Shown here piece by piece: positions 27,349-35,225 of a DNA stretch of 64,000 nucleotides (its first letter is position 1; each line of letters begins with the position of its first letter). This DNA comes from Rhodothermales bacterium (lineage in GTDB: Bacteria; Bacteroidota; Rhodothermia; Rhodothermales; Bin80), in contig CATQHT010000002.1 of the NCBI GenBank assembly GCA_958296045.1, positions 372,001-436,000 on the forward strand, read 5' to 3'. The notes under the pieces were generated by a model. That model was given only the letters and a program-made list of their open reading frames with translations, ran no database searches and was not told the origin of the DNA. A program made the position numbers and the translations under genes.

Positions 27349-28640
27349 GGTGCTCCTCCTCTTGAGTCATCCTGCTGTGCGTTGAGACCGACAAGCTATC
27401 GGAGCTTCCCATCCACTTCCGCAAAGCCAGCGTCGAATTCTCCATGGAGTTCCTAGGCGTGAGGCTAAAGTACTTCCGGTACGCCGGGCACCGATACGGC
27501 CAAGGCGTGCCGCTCACTGCCCGAGTGGTTCCGTCCGCACTTCCAAACTGCAGGCAAGACCGGCTGCCGTCTGCGCTAAACCTGGGAAACCTGCCCCACG
27601 TCTTGGAGGCCCGCGTGTAGCCCCTTCAAACCCGATGAATCACACTCCGCCGCGCCCTACGAGCGAAGCTGGCCTCATAGCCCGTCCCTTTGACCAATGC
27701 CGTCAGTCACTAGAACAGGTCACGGTCACTCGGATGCGTCTCTCCCTGCGTGTACCGGGTTCGGCGATACCCCACCACCTAGTTGTGCAGGCACATTAGC
27801 TGCCGCCAGTAATGGCCAAGCTCGGCTCGCTTGGCCTTGCTACGCCCAGTGACACGACGGTCTACGTTTTCACCTTGTAAGGCATCCAACCCTCACAGCG
27901 CACCTGAGTTCCATGGTCCTGTCATCGTTCGTATTTAAGTCCCCATACTTGCCCTAAGGCCACCCCAAGTGTAGCTCAGTGGCAACTTCGTCATCGCACG
28001 ATAGGGTAGAGGGGGCAGATTACCACCCACAGCGTTGATCGAACCGGAAATAGCCACACACGGCAATCCGTCCCGATTCGCTTGGCAGTCTGATTACTTA
28101 ACGCCTCAGTGGTGGCACCCCAGCCTCCGCACTGCCGGAATGGCCGACGAATGGGCAGCTGGATCCGGCGTTAATGTCAGAGCAGAAGCGTTACGCGCTG
28201 GCGGTCAGAATAGCTGCAACGCACGACAAATGGCGCTCAGAAAACTAATATGACACTCAGTAGCCCGGCACAATCGAGCCCCGTTGCGTCCACCTTAGGC
28301 GCATGGCAGAGTGGCACACCGCCTGAGCGCGCAGCACCTTCGAGCGGAGACTTTCAACATGCGCGGAGAATACCGCGGGCTTTGCTCTTTACAATGACGC
28401 AATGCATTCGCGCTGGGCGGGAAGCCACAAGCGTAGGCCACATCAGGACCGCGCCGAGTCCACGGTAGGGATAAAGCAGCGCTCACAACTTAGCCACAGC
28501 ACAGAACCTCGTCTGTGCGTGCCAGTGCAACCTCGCATTTCCCTGCCAACTTGTATCTTGAGGAGTAATCCGAAGGCGATGATCGCTCACCGCTGCTCCC
28601 AGGGGCGCACGGCCGCGTGGCCTTCGGGTACAGGCTCATC
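27349..28640. other. Long gap of about 1.3 kb without a recognised gene
   Basis: No ORF reads as a known protein. An 80-codon open frame on the plus strand (about 27375-27620, with the block KASVEFSMEFLGVRLKYFRY) has no start or family match and may be a remnant. The last part should contain the rho promoter; TATCTTG at 28554-28560 is a candidate -7 element. Confidence 0.4.
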
Positions 28641-28702
28641 GCCCCGAAGTAAGGATCCGGCATCAGATTGTGCGAAAACGACAAGCAGCGCGTGGTGACA
28701 GA

Positions 28703-29815
28703 ATGGCGGACAACGCGTTTCGCGGCCTCCTGGAGTTTATAGGGGACAAGAAGTTCGGATTCATCCGGGAAATCCGATCAGACGTGCCTAAAGGAGACGG
28801 TGATCCCTTTTGCCCGCCGCCCCTGATCCGCAGACTGAACCTCAGGGACGGTTGTGTCCTGGAAGGGACGCTGCGCCCTGGACGCAAAGGCGACATGCAG
28901 GTGCATCGGGTGCACAAAATTATGGGCGTCTCCCGCGCAGCATGGGCGCAGACCCGTCCGTTTGAGTCTGGACAGATCGTCTACCCAGATTCCAAACTGA
29001 ACCTAGTCAAAGGTCCCTCCGACATCACCATGCGGGTGGTGGACATGGCATGCCCAATAGGCAAGGGGCAGCGAGCACTGATCGTTGCACCCCCGCGTAC
29101 AGGCAAGACGGTAATCCTGAAGGAGATCGCCGCCTCCTTGACCCAGAACCACCCCGAGGTATCGCAAGTGGCCCTGTTGGTGGATGAGCGCCCTGAAGAG
29201 GTCACAGACTTCAAGCGATCCACCAACGCGATGATCTTTGCCTCGTCAAGCGATCGGGAAGAGATCAACCACGTGCGCGTATCGGTACTGGCACTGGAGC
29301 ACTCCAAACGCCTTGTCGAGATGAAACGCGACGTGGTGCTGCTTCTGGATTCGCTCACGCGCCTAGGACGTACCTTCAATCTGTGGGGCGAAGGATCCGG
29401 GCGCACCATGTCTGGGGGGCTGGATGCTGGCGCCATGAGAATTCCGCGCCGCCTCTTCGGTGCCGCGCGCAACATCGAGGACGGAGGTTCCCTCACGATC
29501 ATTGCCACCGCGCTCATTGAGACCGGCAGCCGCATGGATGAGGTCATCTTTGAAGAATTCAAGGGCACCGGTAACGCAGAAATTGTGCTGGATCGCGAAA
29601 TGGCCAATAAACGGGTCTGGCCAGCCGTCAACCTGCGCAAGACCGGTACGCGCAATGAAGAACTGCTCATGGGCGACATGACGCCCAAGTACCACCGGCT
29701 GTTTCGAGCGCTAAACAGCCGCCGCCCCATCGAAGCTATGCAGGCGATCACACGCCATATGCAAGTCTTCGATACCAATGACCAGATGGTCACCTGGCTG
29801 CTGAGGCACCTCTAA
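28703..29815 (+). CDS. rho: Transcription termination factor Rho
   Basis: A hexameric RNA-dependent ATPase that ends transcription. Start chosen at ATG 28703 (MADNAFRGLLEFIGDKKFGF), giving 370 residues; the track start is GTG 28670. The cold-shock/OB RNA-binding domain covers about residues 1-120 (KFGFIREI, ARP-like RPGRKGDMQVHRVHK). The motor domain has Walker A (APPRTGKTVILKEIA), Walker B (RDVVLLLDSLTRLGR), the Q-loop LDAGAMRIPRRLFGAARNIE and the R-loop GTGNAEIVLDR. It lacks the long N-terminal insertion seen in many Bacteroidota Rho proteins. It lies just upstream of glyS. Confidence 0.95.
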   Translation: MADNAFRGLLEFIGDKKFGFIREIRSDVPKGDGDPFCPPPLIRRLNLRDGCVLEGTLRPGRKGDMQVHRVHKIMGVSRAAWAQTRPFESGQIVYPDSKLNLVKGPSDITMRVVDMACPIGKGQRALIVAPPRTGKTVILKEIAASLTQNHPEVSQVALLVDERPEEVTDFKRSTNAMIFASSSDREEINHVRVSVLALEHSKRLVEMKRDVVLLLDSLTRLGRTFNLWGEGSGRTMSGGLDAGAMRIPRRLFGAARNIEDGGSLTIIATALIETGSRMDEVIFEEFKGTGNAEIVLDREMANKRVWPAVNLRKTGTRNEELLMGDMTPKYHRLFRALNSRRPIEAMQAITRHMQVFDTNDQMVTWLLRHL

Positions 29816-29895
29816 GCGCCAGCCTTGTGTGCGCTGACCTAGTTCCGTCGGGCAGCAGCATGCCTCCATCGTTTACATCAGCTACCAGCTTCCTT

Positions 29896-31329
29896 ATGCG
29901 CAGCCCACTGGACACGATCGTTTCGCTTTGCAAACGGCGCGGGTTCATCTTCCCTTCGTCAGAAATTTACGGCGGCCTAGGTGCTACCTACGACTACGGC
30001 CCACTAGGGGTGGAGCTTAAGCGTAACGTGAGCGAAGCGTGGTGGCGAGCTATGGTGTACGAACACGAGAATATCGCCGGGATCGATGCGGCCATACTGA
30101 TGCACCCGAAGGTGTGGAAAGCCTCAGGCCACGTGGACGCGTTTCACGATCCCCTGATCGACGACAAAGCATCCGGCCGGCGCTACAAAGCGGACCAACT
30201 CATAGAGAATCACATCGAAAAGCTGCGTAAGCGTGGTCGCCAAGAGCGTGCCGACCACGTCCACGCCCAGCTGATCGCGGCACTTCACGCGGATGATATG
30301 CCCCAAGCGCTGCATGCCATAATCCTGGACGAACAGATTCGGGCTCCCGATTCAGGCGCCTGTGACTGGACCGAGGTGCGGCAGTTCAACATGATGTTCG
30401 AGACGCATGCCGGCGCGGTCAGCTCCAGCGATACACGCATCTACCTGCGCCCAGAAACCGCCCAAGGCATCTTTGTCAATGCCTTTAACGTGCGCGACAC
30501 CGCCCGCCTGAAGATGCCCTTCGGCATCGCCCAGATCGGCAAAGCCTTCCGCAATGAGATAGTGGCTCGCCAGTTCATCTTCCGAATGCGCGAATTTGAA
30601 CAGATGGAGATGCAGTTCTTCGTCGAACCCGGCACCCAGATGACATGGTTTGAGACGTGGAAACAGAAGCGCTGGCAGTGGCATCGTGCGCTGGGCGTAC
30701 CACCCTCCAAACTGCGCTGGCATGTCCACGAAAAGCCAGCCCACTATGCTGATGCCGCGGTCGACATCCAGTATCATTTTCCGATAGGCTGGCAGGAGAT
30801 CGAGGGTATCCATTCCCGAACTGACTATGACCTGTCCCGGCACCAGCAACTTGCTGGCAAGAAGATGCAGGTGTTTGACTCCAAGAGCCGTCAAAGGTAC
30901 GTCCCCTACGTCGTGGAAACCTCCGCCGGGCTCGACCGCACCATCCTGATGCTGCTTTGCGAAGCATACCGCGAGGAGAAGGCCAGCGGATCGCCTCGGA
31001 CAGTGATGGGCTTCGCGCCGGCTATCGCGCCATGGAAGGCGGCGGTGTTTCCGCTTATCAGAAGGGGTGACATGCCGCAGGTGGCGCGTGCCGTAGCACA
31101 ATCGATGCGCCGCGCCCACCATGTGTTTTACGATGAGCGCGGCTCCATAGGTCGGCGTTATCGCCGAATGGATGAAGCCGGGACGCCGCTATGTTTCACG
31201 GTCGACCGACAGACCCTGGAAGATGATACCATCACGGTGCGGGACCGGGACACCTCGACTCAGAAGCGAATCCACAAGGATCAGGCCGCCCGCTACGTCC
31301 ACGACCTTATTGCTGCGGCGCCCGAGTAA
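29896..31329 (+). CDS. glyS: Glycyl-tRNA synthetase, single-chain (alpha2) type
   Basis: A class II synthetase of the eukaryote/archaea-like homodimeric type, not the alpha2beta2 bacterial type. The conserved start is VSLCKRRGFIFPSSEIYGGL; GATYDYGPLGVELKRN (motif 1 region), RPETAQGIFVNAFNV and FGIAQIGKAFRNEIVARQFI (motif 2) and a C-terminal anticodon-binding domain (IAPWKAAVFPLIRRGD) are all present. ATGs at 29860 and 29896 are possible; 29896 (MRSPLDTIVSLCKRRG) fits family N-termini best, and the track uses GTG 29827. A partial zinc-ribbon-like insertion is not seen. It probably shares a transcript with rho (about 80 bp apart). Confidence 0.93.
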   Translation: MRSPLDTIVSLCKRRGFIFPSSEIYGGLGATYDYGPLGVELKRNVSEAWWRAMVYEHENIAGIDAAILMHPKVWKASGHVDAFHDPLIDDKASGRRYKADQLIENHIEKLRKRGRQERADHVHAQLIAALHADDMPQALHAIILDEQIRAPDSGACDWTEVRQFNMMFETHAGAVSSSDTRIYLRPETAQGIFVNAFNVRDTARLKMPFGIAQIGKAFRNEIVARQFIFRMREFEQMEMQFFVEPGTQMTWFETWKQKRWQWHRALGVPPSKLRWHVHEKPAHYADAAVDIQYHFPIGWQEIEGIHSRTDYDLSRHQQLAGKKMQVFDSKSRQRYVPYVVETSAGLDRTILMLLCEAYREEKASGSPRTVMGFAPAIAPWKAAVFPLIRRGDMPQVARAVAQSMRRAHHVFYDERGSIGRRYRRMDEAGTPLCFTVDRQTLEDDTITVRDRDTSTQKRIHKDQAARYVHDLIAAAPE

Positions 31330-32540
31330 GTCCCTCAAGGTCGGCCACGGTTTTCTCGACTGCTTCCCATACGCGCAGCGCATTGCCGCCCAGGATGCCT
31401 CGCGGCTGTTCATTCGAATAGCCCCAGCGTAGCAGCTCGGCCACGAGATTCGGGAACATAGATGCATCCTGCAGGCCATCCTGCAGGGACGTGACCCCGT
31501 CAACGTCGGAATCCAGCCCCAAGTGGTCGGCGCCAGCCAACGCTACTGCATGATCTATGTGGTATACCACCTCTTCCAGCGTTCCTATGGGATGCGCTTT
31601 GCGTGCTTGCTCAAAGGTGCGGACGCCTTCTTTGGAATAGCACTCGAAGCCCTGGACGTCTAACGCGGCCTCCACCGAGTCCCTGAATTCCTGCTGACGG
31701 GCAGGGTACCCGCTGTGCAAAAAGGTGGACCCGAAGCTGATCATCAGCACACCGCCATTTGCCGCGAGCTTCTGGATTAGCGCGTCGCTCATGTTACGCT
31801 TCCAGCCCCGGGCATAAAGTGGCGGGCAGACGAATGCGATGCGGTTACCGGAGCCTGGGAACGTTCAAGCACCTGCTAAGCGGTCTCGTCGGTCAGATGG
31901 GATATATCGCTCATGATGCCCAGCCGATTCATCTCGTCCACGACTGTCTTCCCGAACGGGCTCAATCTCTACCAAGTGCGCGTATTGTCGTAGGATGAAT
32001 CGCACAGCTGATTGTCTCTGGCATGCGCCAGCGTGAGATATCGGACGCCGCGGTCGTAGAAATGGCTCAGGTTGGCCAGGGACTCAATCGGAGCACCATT
32101 CTCTATCCCCCTCGGCAACGATACCAACCCGCGTTCCTTGTGGAACCGGACCTCGACGGCAGAGGTGGCCAACGTGAACCGGTCGAGTGCGGCATCGGCT
32201 ATGCTGACCACCATGCCATTAAGCGAGTCGGCAAGAGATGCTGCAGAACCCGGAACAACCTGCCGTGCGCTGGGAACATAAATGAACATGAACGGCGCGT
32301 TGAACTCGCCGGCTATCGCGCGTGGATAGTCAAAGTCGCCTCCGTATGTGGCGCGGCTGATGTCTTCGGGGTAGAGCGCAAGCGATACGGCACATTGATG
32401 TGGTCATCCACGATGATCATCTCCGCCGTGAGTGCATGTGCACTTCCTAAGTGATGGTGATCTGCAGCATCCTACCGGGCACACGCCAGTGGCCAGAGAA
32501 CAAGTATGGACACCAGGAAAAGCGAACGACTGCGCGTCTT
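31307..32540 (-). pseudogene. Membrane dipeptidase (M19) pseudogene
   Basis: Pieces of one renal-dipeptidase-like protein lie in order on the minus strand: a lipoprotein-like leader (LVLWPLACAR followed by TAG), MIIVDDHINVPYRL, a frameshift, GGDFDYPRAIAGEFNAPFMF and YDRGVRYLTLAHARDN, a second frameshift, SPFGKTVVDEMNRLGIMSDI, SHLTDETA followed by TAG, then ASHSSARHF, and finally the 161-residue ORF GGVLMISFGSTFLHSG ... DHLGLDSDVDGV. The zinc ligands would lie in DDH and in the SHSSAR region. Two stops and at least two frameshifts make the gene nonfunctional; the 3' ORF overlaps the end of glyS by 23 bp on the other strand. Confidence 0.8.
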
Positions 32541-32563
32541 AGGAGACGGTCGATAGAGCAACG

Positions 32564-34249
32564 TTATCGAGCGTACGAAGTGGCGCGCACCTCGCGGATC
32601 ACGGTCACCTTGATCTGGCCCGGATAGCGCATTTCATCTTCGATGAGCTGGGAGATGTCGGACGCAAGGGAGCCAGCCTTCGAGTCACCGATCTTGTCAT
32701 GGTCGACAATGACGCGCACCTCTTTGCCAGCCTGGAACGCAAACACGCGCTCTACGCCTTCAAACGACGAGGCCAGCGTTTCAAGCTGCTCAAGGCGCCT
32801 GATATATTCCTCAATTGTGGACCGCCGGGCACCGGGCCGTGCGGCGCTGATGGCATCGGCCGCTTGGATGATGGGTGAAATCAGGGCGGTCATCTCAATC
32901 TCATCATGGTGGGCGCCTACTGCGTTGCAAACCGCGGGATGCTCCCGATATCGCTTGCAGAGATCCATACCGACTAGCGCGTGTGACCGCTCTGACTGGT
33001 CAGTGATCACCTTACCTATGTCGTGCAGCAGTCCAGCACGGCGTGCCAGGTGGTGGTCCATACCCAGCTCCACGGCGATGAGCGAAGCGATCCGGGCGGT
33101 TTCCAGCGAATGAGCATACAGGTTCTGGCCGTAACTGGTCCTGAAACGCATGTGCCCGACCAGCCGCTTTATCGCGGGATGCAGGTTTCGGATCTTGAGT
33201 TGGATCACAGCCCGCTCACCCTGATCGACCATATCCTCTTCGAGAGACTCGGTGGCCGCCCTCACTTTCCGCTCAATGTTGGATGGGTTGATCCGACCAT
33301 CTTTGACCAGCGTCTGCATTGCACGACGGGCGATCTCGCGCCGCAGTGGATCAAAGCACGATAGCACTACGGTGTTGGGCGTGTCATCGACAATCACCTC
33401 CACACCGGTTGTGGTCTCAAAGGCCCGTATGTTGCGCCCTTCACGCCCGATGATGCGGCCCTTGACCTTGTCAGACTCGAGGTGTACGATGCTGGCAGTG
33501 TTCTCGACCGACAACGACCCCGCGGTGCGCTGAATAACCGTCAGCACCACTTTGCGTGCACTGTGCCGCGCCATCCGCTTGGCGTCTTCTATCGCTCGGT
33601 GCACCAGCACCGCACCTTCCTCTTGGGCGCGTTCGACCATAAGCTTCTTCAGCTCCTCGCGCGCCTCCTCGGCGCTCATGCCGCCGATCTCGACCAGGCG
33701 CTGGGTCTGTTCTCCAATCGCCCGGTCCAGATCCACCTTTAGGGCCTCAATGGCCTCCACTTTCTTACCAATGGCCTGCTCCCGTTCGTCCAGCGCAGTC
33801 TGCTTTGCCTCGGAGCTGGCCATGACTTTGGCCGCCCTGACAGATAGAGACTTAGCGTCGCTGTTGAGCTTCTTGGCTTGGCGATGCAACAGCTTCAGCG
33901 CTGCATTAGCCTTTTGTAGCAGCGCGTCGCGCTTGTTCAGTCCCTGCGTCCTGCTGTTGGCCTTGTGCTCACGCCGCTGAAGCCTCTGCCGCATACGCCG
34001 CAGCTGGTGCCGGGACTTATCACGCTCGGCTTCAAGAGCGTCTCGCTCTTCCGCTAAGGCCGCGCTGGCTTCTTGGACAAATTCGTCGCGGTACCGGCGC
34101 GCTGACTCCTGGGCCCCAGATACCAGACGCTCTGCCTCTCGCTCGGCAGCTTCTATTCGCTTCCGGTTGCTCCGCCTAAGGAGCCAATGCTGCGCAGCAG
34201 CGCCAAGCCCAAGCCCCAACAGCAGGACGGCAATCAGTGTACCGTCCAC
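32564..34249 (-). CDS. rny: Ribonuclease Y
   Basis: A 561-residue membrane-anchored endoribonuclease that initiates mRNA decay. A transmembrane helix occupies residues 4-20, followed by a long charged coiled coil (about 25-205). A KH domain follows (KGRIIGREGRNIRAFETTTG) and then an HD domain with the metal-binding pair HDIGK and HSLETARIA, where divalent metal and catalysis are located. The C-terminus VTVIREVRATSYAR is typical. Length and all domains are normal. It sits downstream of zapA and a structured RNA, an order conserved in Bacteroidota. Confidence 0.95.
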   Translation of the reverse strand: MDGTLIAVLLLGLGLGAAAQHWLLRRSNRKRIEAAEREAERLVSGAQESARRYRDEFVQEASAALAEERDALEAERDKSRHQLRRMRQRLQRREHKANSRTQGLNKRDALLQKANAALKLLHRQAKKLNSDAKSLSVRAAKVMASSEAKQTALDEREQAIGKKVEAIEALKVDLDRAIGEQTQRLVEIGGMSAEEAREELKKLMVERAQEEGAVLVHRAIEDAKRMARHSARKVVLTVIQRTAGSLSVENTASIVHLESDKVKGRIIGREGRNIRAFETTTGVEVIVDDTPNTVVLSCFDPLRREIARRAMQTLVKDGRINPSNIERKVRAATESLEEDMVDQGERAVIQLKIRNLHPAIKRLVGHMRFRTSYGQNLYAHSLETARIASLIAVELGMDHHLARRAGLLHDIGKVITDQSERSHALVGMDLCKRYREHPAVCNAVGAHHDEIEMTALISPIIQAADAISAARPGARRSTIEEYIRRLEQLETLASSFEGVERVFAFQAGKEVRVIVDHDKIGDSKAGSLASDISQLIEDEMRYPGQIKVTVIREVRATSYAR

Positions 34250-34398
34250 TATTATCCTCGATGATGATCCTCACACGAACACCCATAGGGTGGTGAGACA
34301 CGACATGCCTCGCATCCGCAGTGGCGGGAATAAAGAACCCATCGATACATGATGGGCACTGACCCGAACCTATCCGTCTTCCTCGGCCCCGCAATGGG

Positions 34399-34551
34399 GG
34401 AACCCCTCCGATGTCGGAAGAGCCTGAGGTCTGATGTCCAGGCTCGGAGATCAGCTCCCTTTAGGTGCAGTGTCGGTTCAAAACAGCCAGCACCACTGCG
34501 GATGCCAGACAGTCGCATGGAAAGGTACCCCGAAGGGGCGGAGGGGGTTCC
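34399..34551 (-). ncRNA. ssrS: Structured RNA between zapA and rny, probable 6S RNA
   Basis: On the minus strand a 12-bp closing stem joins GGAACCCCCTCCG (34551-34539) to CGGAGGGGTTCC (34410-34399), with one bulged C. Inside it are hairpins CCCCTTCGGGG, GCAGTG...CACTGC and GAGCCTG...CAGGCTC. The 153-nt length and the position directly after zapA fit 6S RNA, which is commonly linked to zapA in many bacteria and to rny in Bacteroidota. The multi-hairpin interior is not the simple central bubble of textbook 6S, so it could also be a different leader or processed RNA. No protein frame fits the stretch. Confidence 0.5.
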
Positions 34552-34554
34552 GCC

Positions 34555-34842
34555 TTAGGCCTTTAAGGCGGACTTGAGCTCGCCCTCCATATGCTGCATC
34601 TGACGGTACATGGTCTGCAACACCGAGTTGGAGGTGTCTCGCATCGTGTGCACCTCCTCGGCCAGAGTCAGTGCCGCAATGACGGCAGCCACCAAGTCAG
34701 ACTGGTGGGGATGGTCCTTCTTGAAGAACTGCATGTACGAGTCAACCGTCCGGGCCACCTCATACATCGCGTCTTCATCCTGTTCGTGCACGCGGAGCGG
34801 ATACTCCTTACCAAGGATGCGGACCTGAATGGACTTTTGCAT
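34555..34842 (-). CDS. zapA: Cell division protein ZapA
   Basis: A 95-residue FtsZ-ring stabiliser. The N-terminus SIQVRILGKEYPLRVHEQDE is the ZapA signature, followed by an alanine-rich helix (DLVAAVIAALTLAEEVHTM) and a C-terminal coiled coil that tetramerises and bundles FtsZ. It starts 2 bp after the upstream coiled-coil gene ends, suggesting coupled translation. The structured RNA begins about 3 nt after its stop. Confidence 0.88.
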   Translation of the reverse strand: MQKSIQVRILGKEYPLRVHEQDEDAMYEVARTVDSYMQFFKKDHPHQSDLVAAVIAALTLAEEVHTMRDTSNSVLQTMYRQMQHMEGELKSALKA

Positions 34843-34843
34843 C

Positions 34844-35158
34844 CTAACTGCTGGTTTCTGCCAAGTAGGTGTCGATAGCCTTTATGAAGCTCTTCACCTG
34901 ATGGTGGAGCTCTTCCGGCTCTTCGTCGAACGTGACCGTGATAAGGCCGGGATCGACGACTCTCCCGGCTTCCAGCTCTTTGAGCTGTGCCGACAACGCA
35001 GCATTCTCTTCCTTGAGGCGCCTGAGCTCTCTTGCCGCCTGCCTGACCAGCCGGCCCAAGTTGCGTAAAGCCTCCGCACTCCGAGCCGATGAGAACGGGG
35101 GAGGATCCTGTGTACCCTCTGGCGCCGTCGGAGCCGTCTTCTGCCCGTCTTGACTCAT
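34844..35158 (-). CDS. Coiled-coil protein upstream of zapA
   Basis: A 104-residue acidic protein. Residues about 25-70 form a coiled coil (LVRQAARELRRLKEENAALS, QLKELEAG), and the C-terminus is a mixed helix (PEELHHQVKSFIKAIDTYL). Small coiled-coil genes of this kind often sit between pheT and zapA in Bacteroidota, and a division role alongside ZapA (ZapB-like) is possible from context only. No catalytic motif. It is 67 bp downstream of pheT's stop on the same strand and 1-2 bp from zapA, so the genes are probably one transcript. Confidence 0.75.
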   Translation of the reverse strand: MSQDGQKTAPTAPEGTQDPPPFSSARSAEALRNLGRLVRQAARELRRLKEENAALSAQLKELEAGRVVDPGLITVTFDEEPEELHHQVKSFIKAIDTYLAETSS

Positions 35159-35225
35159 GCTCTGACGATGTGTTATAACCTAATGTAGCGCATTTTTGCG
35201 ACTAATGCCGACTGCCAGCGGCTCG

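Noticed and set aside
27375-27620. 80-codon open frame with a protein-like middle
   Set aside because: No start codon near the beginning, no family match and flanked by decayed DNA; it is only mentioned in the gap entry.
27870-27930. Minus-strand GTGCG stretch that could be another group II intron start
   Set aside because: No domain V/VI-like hairpins or splice partner could be found downstream, so the similarity is limited to a few bases.
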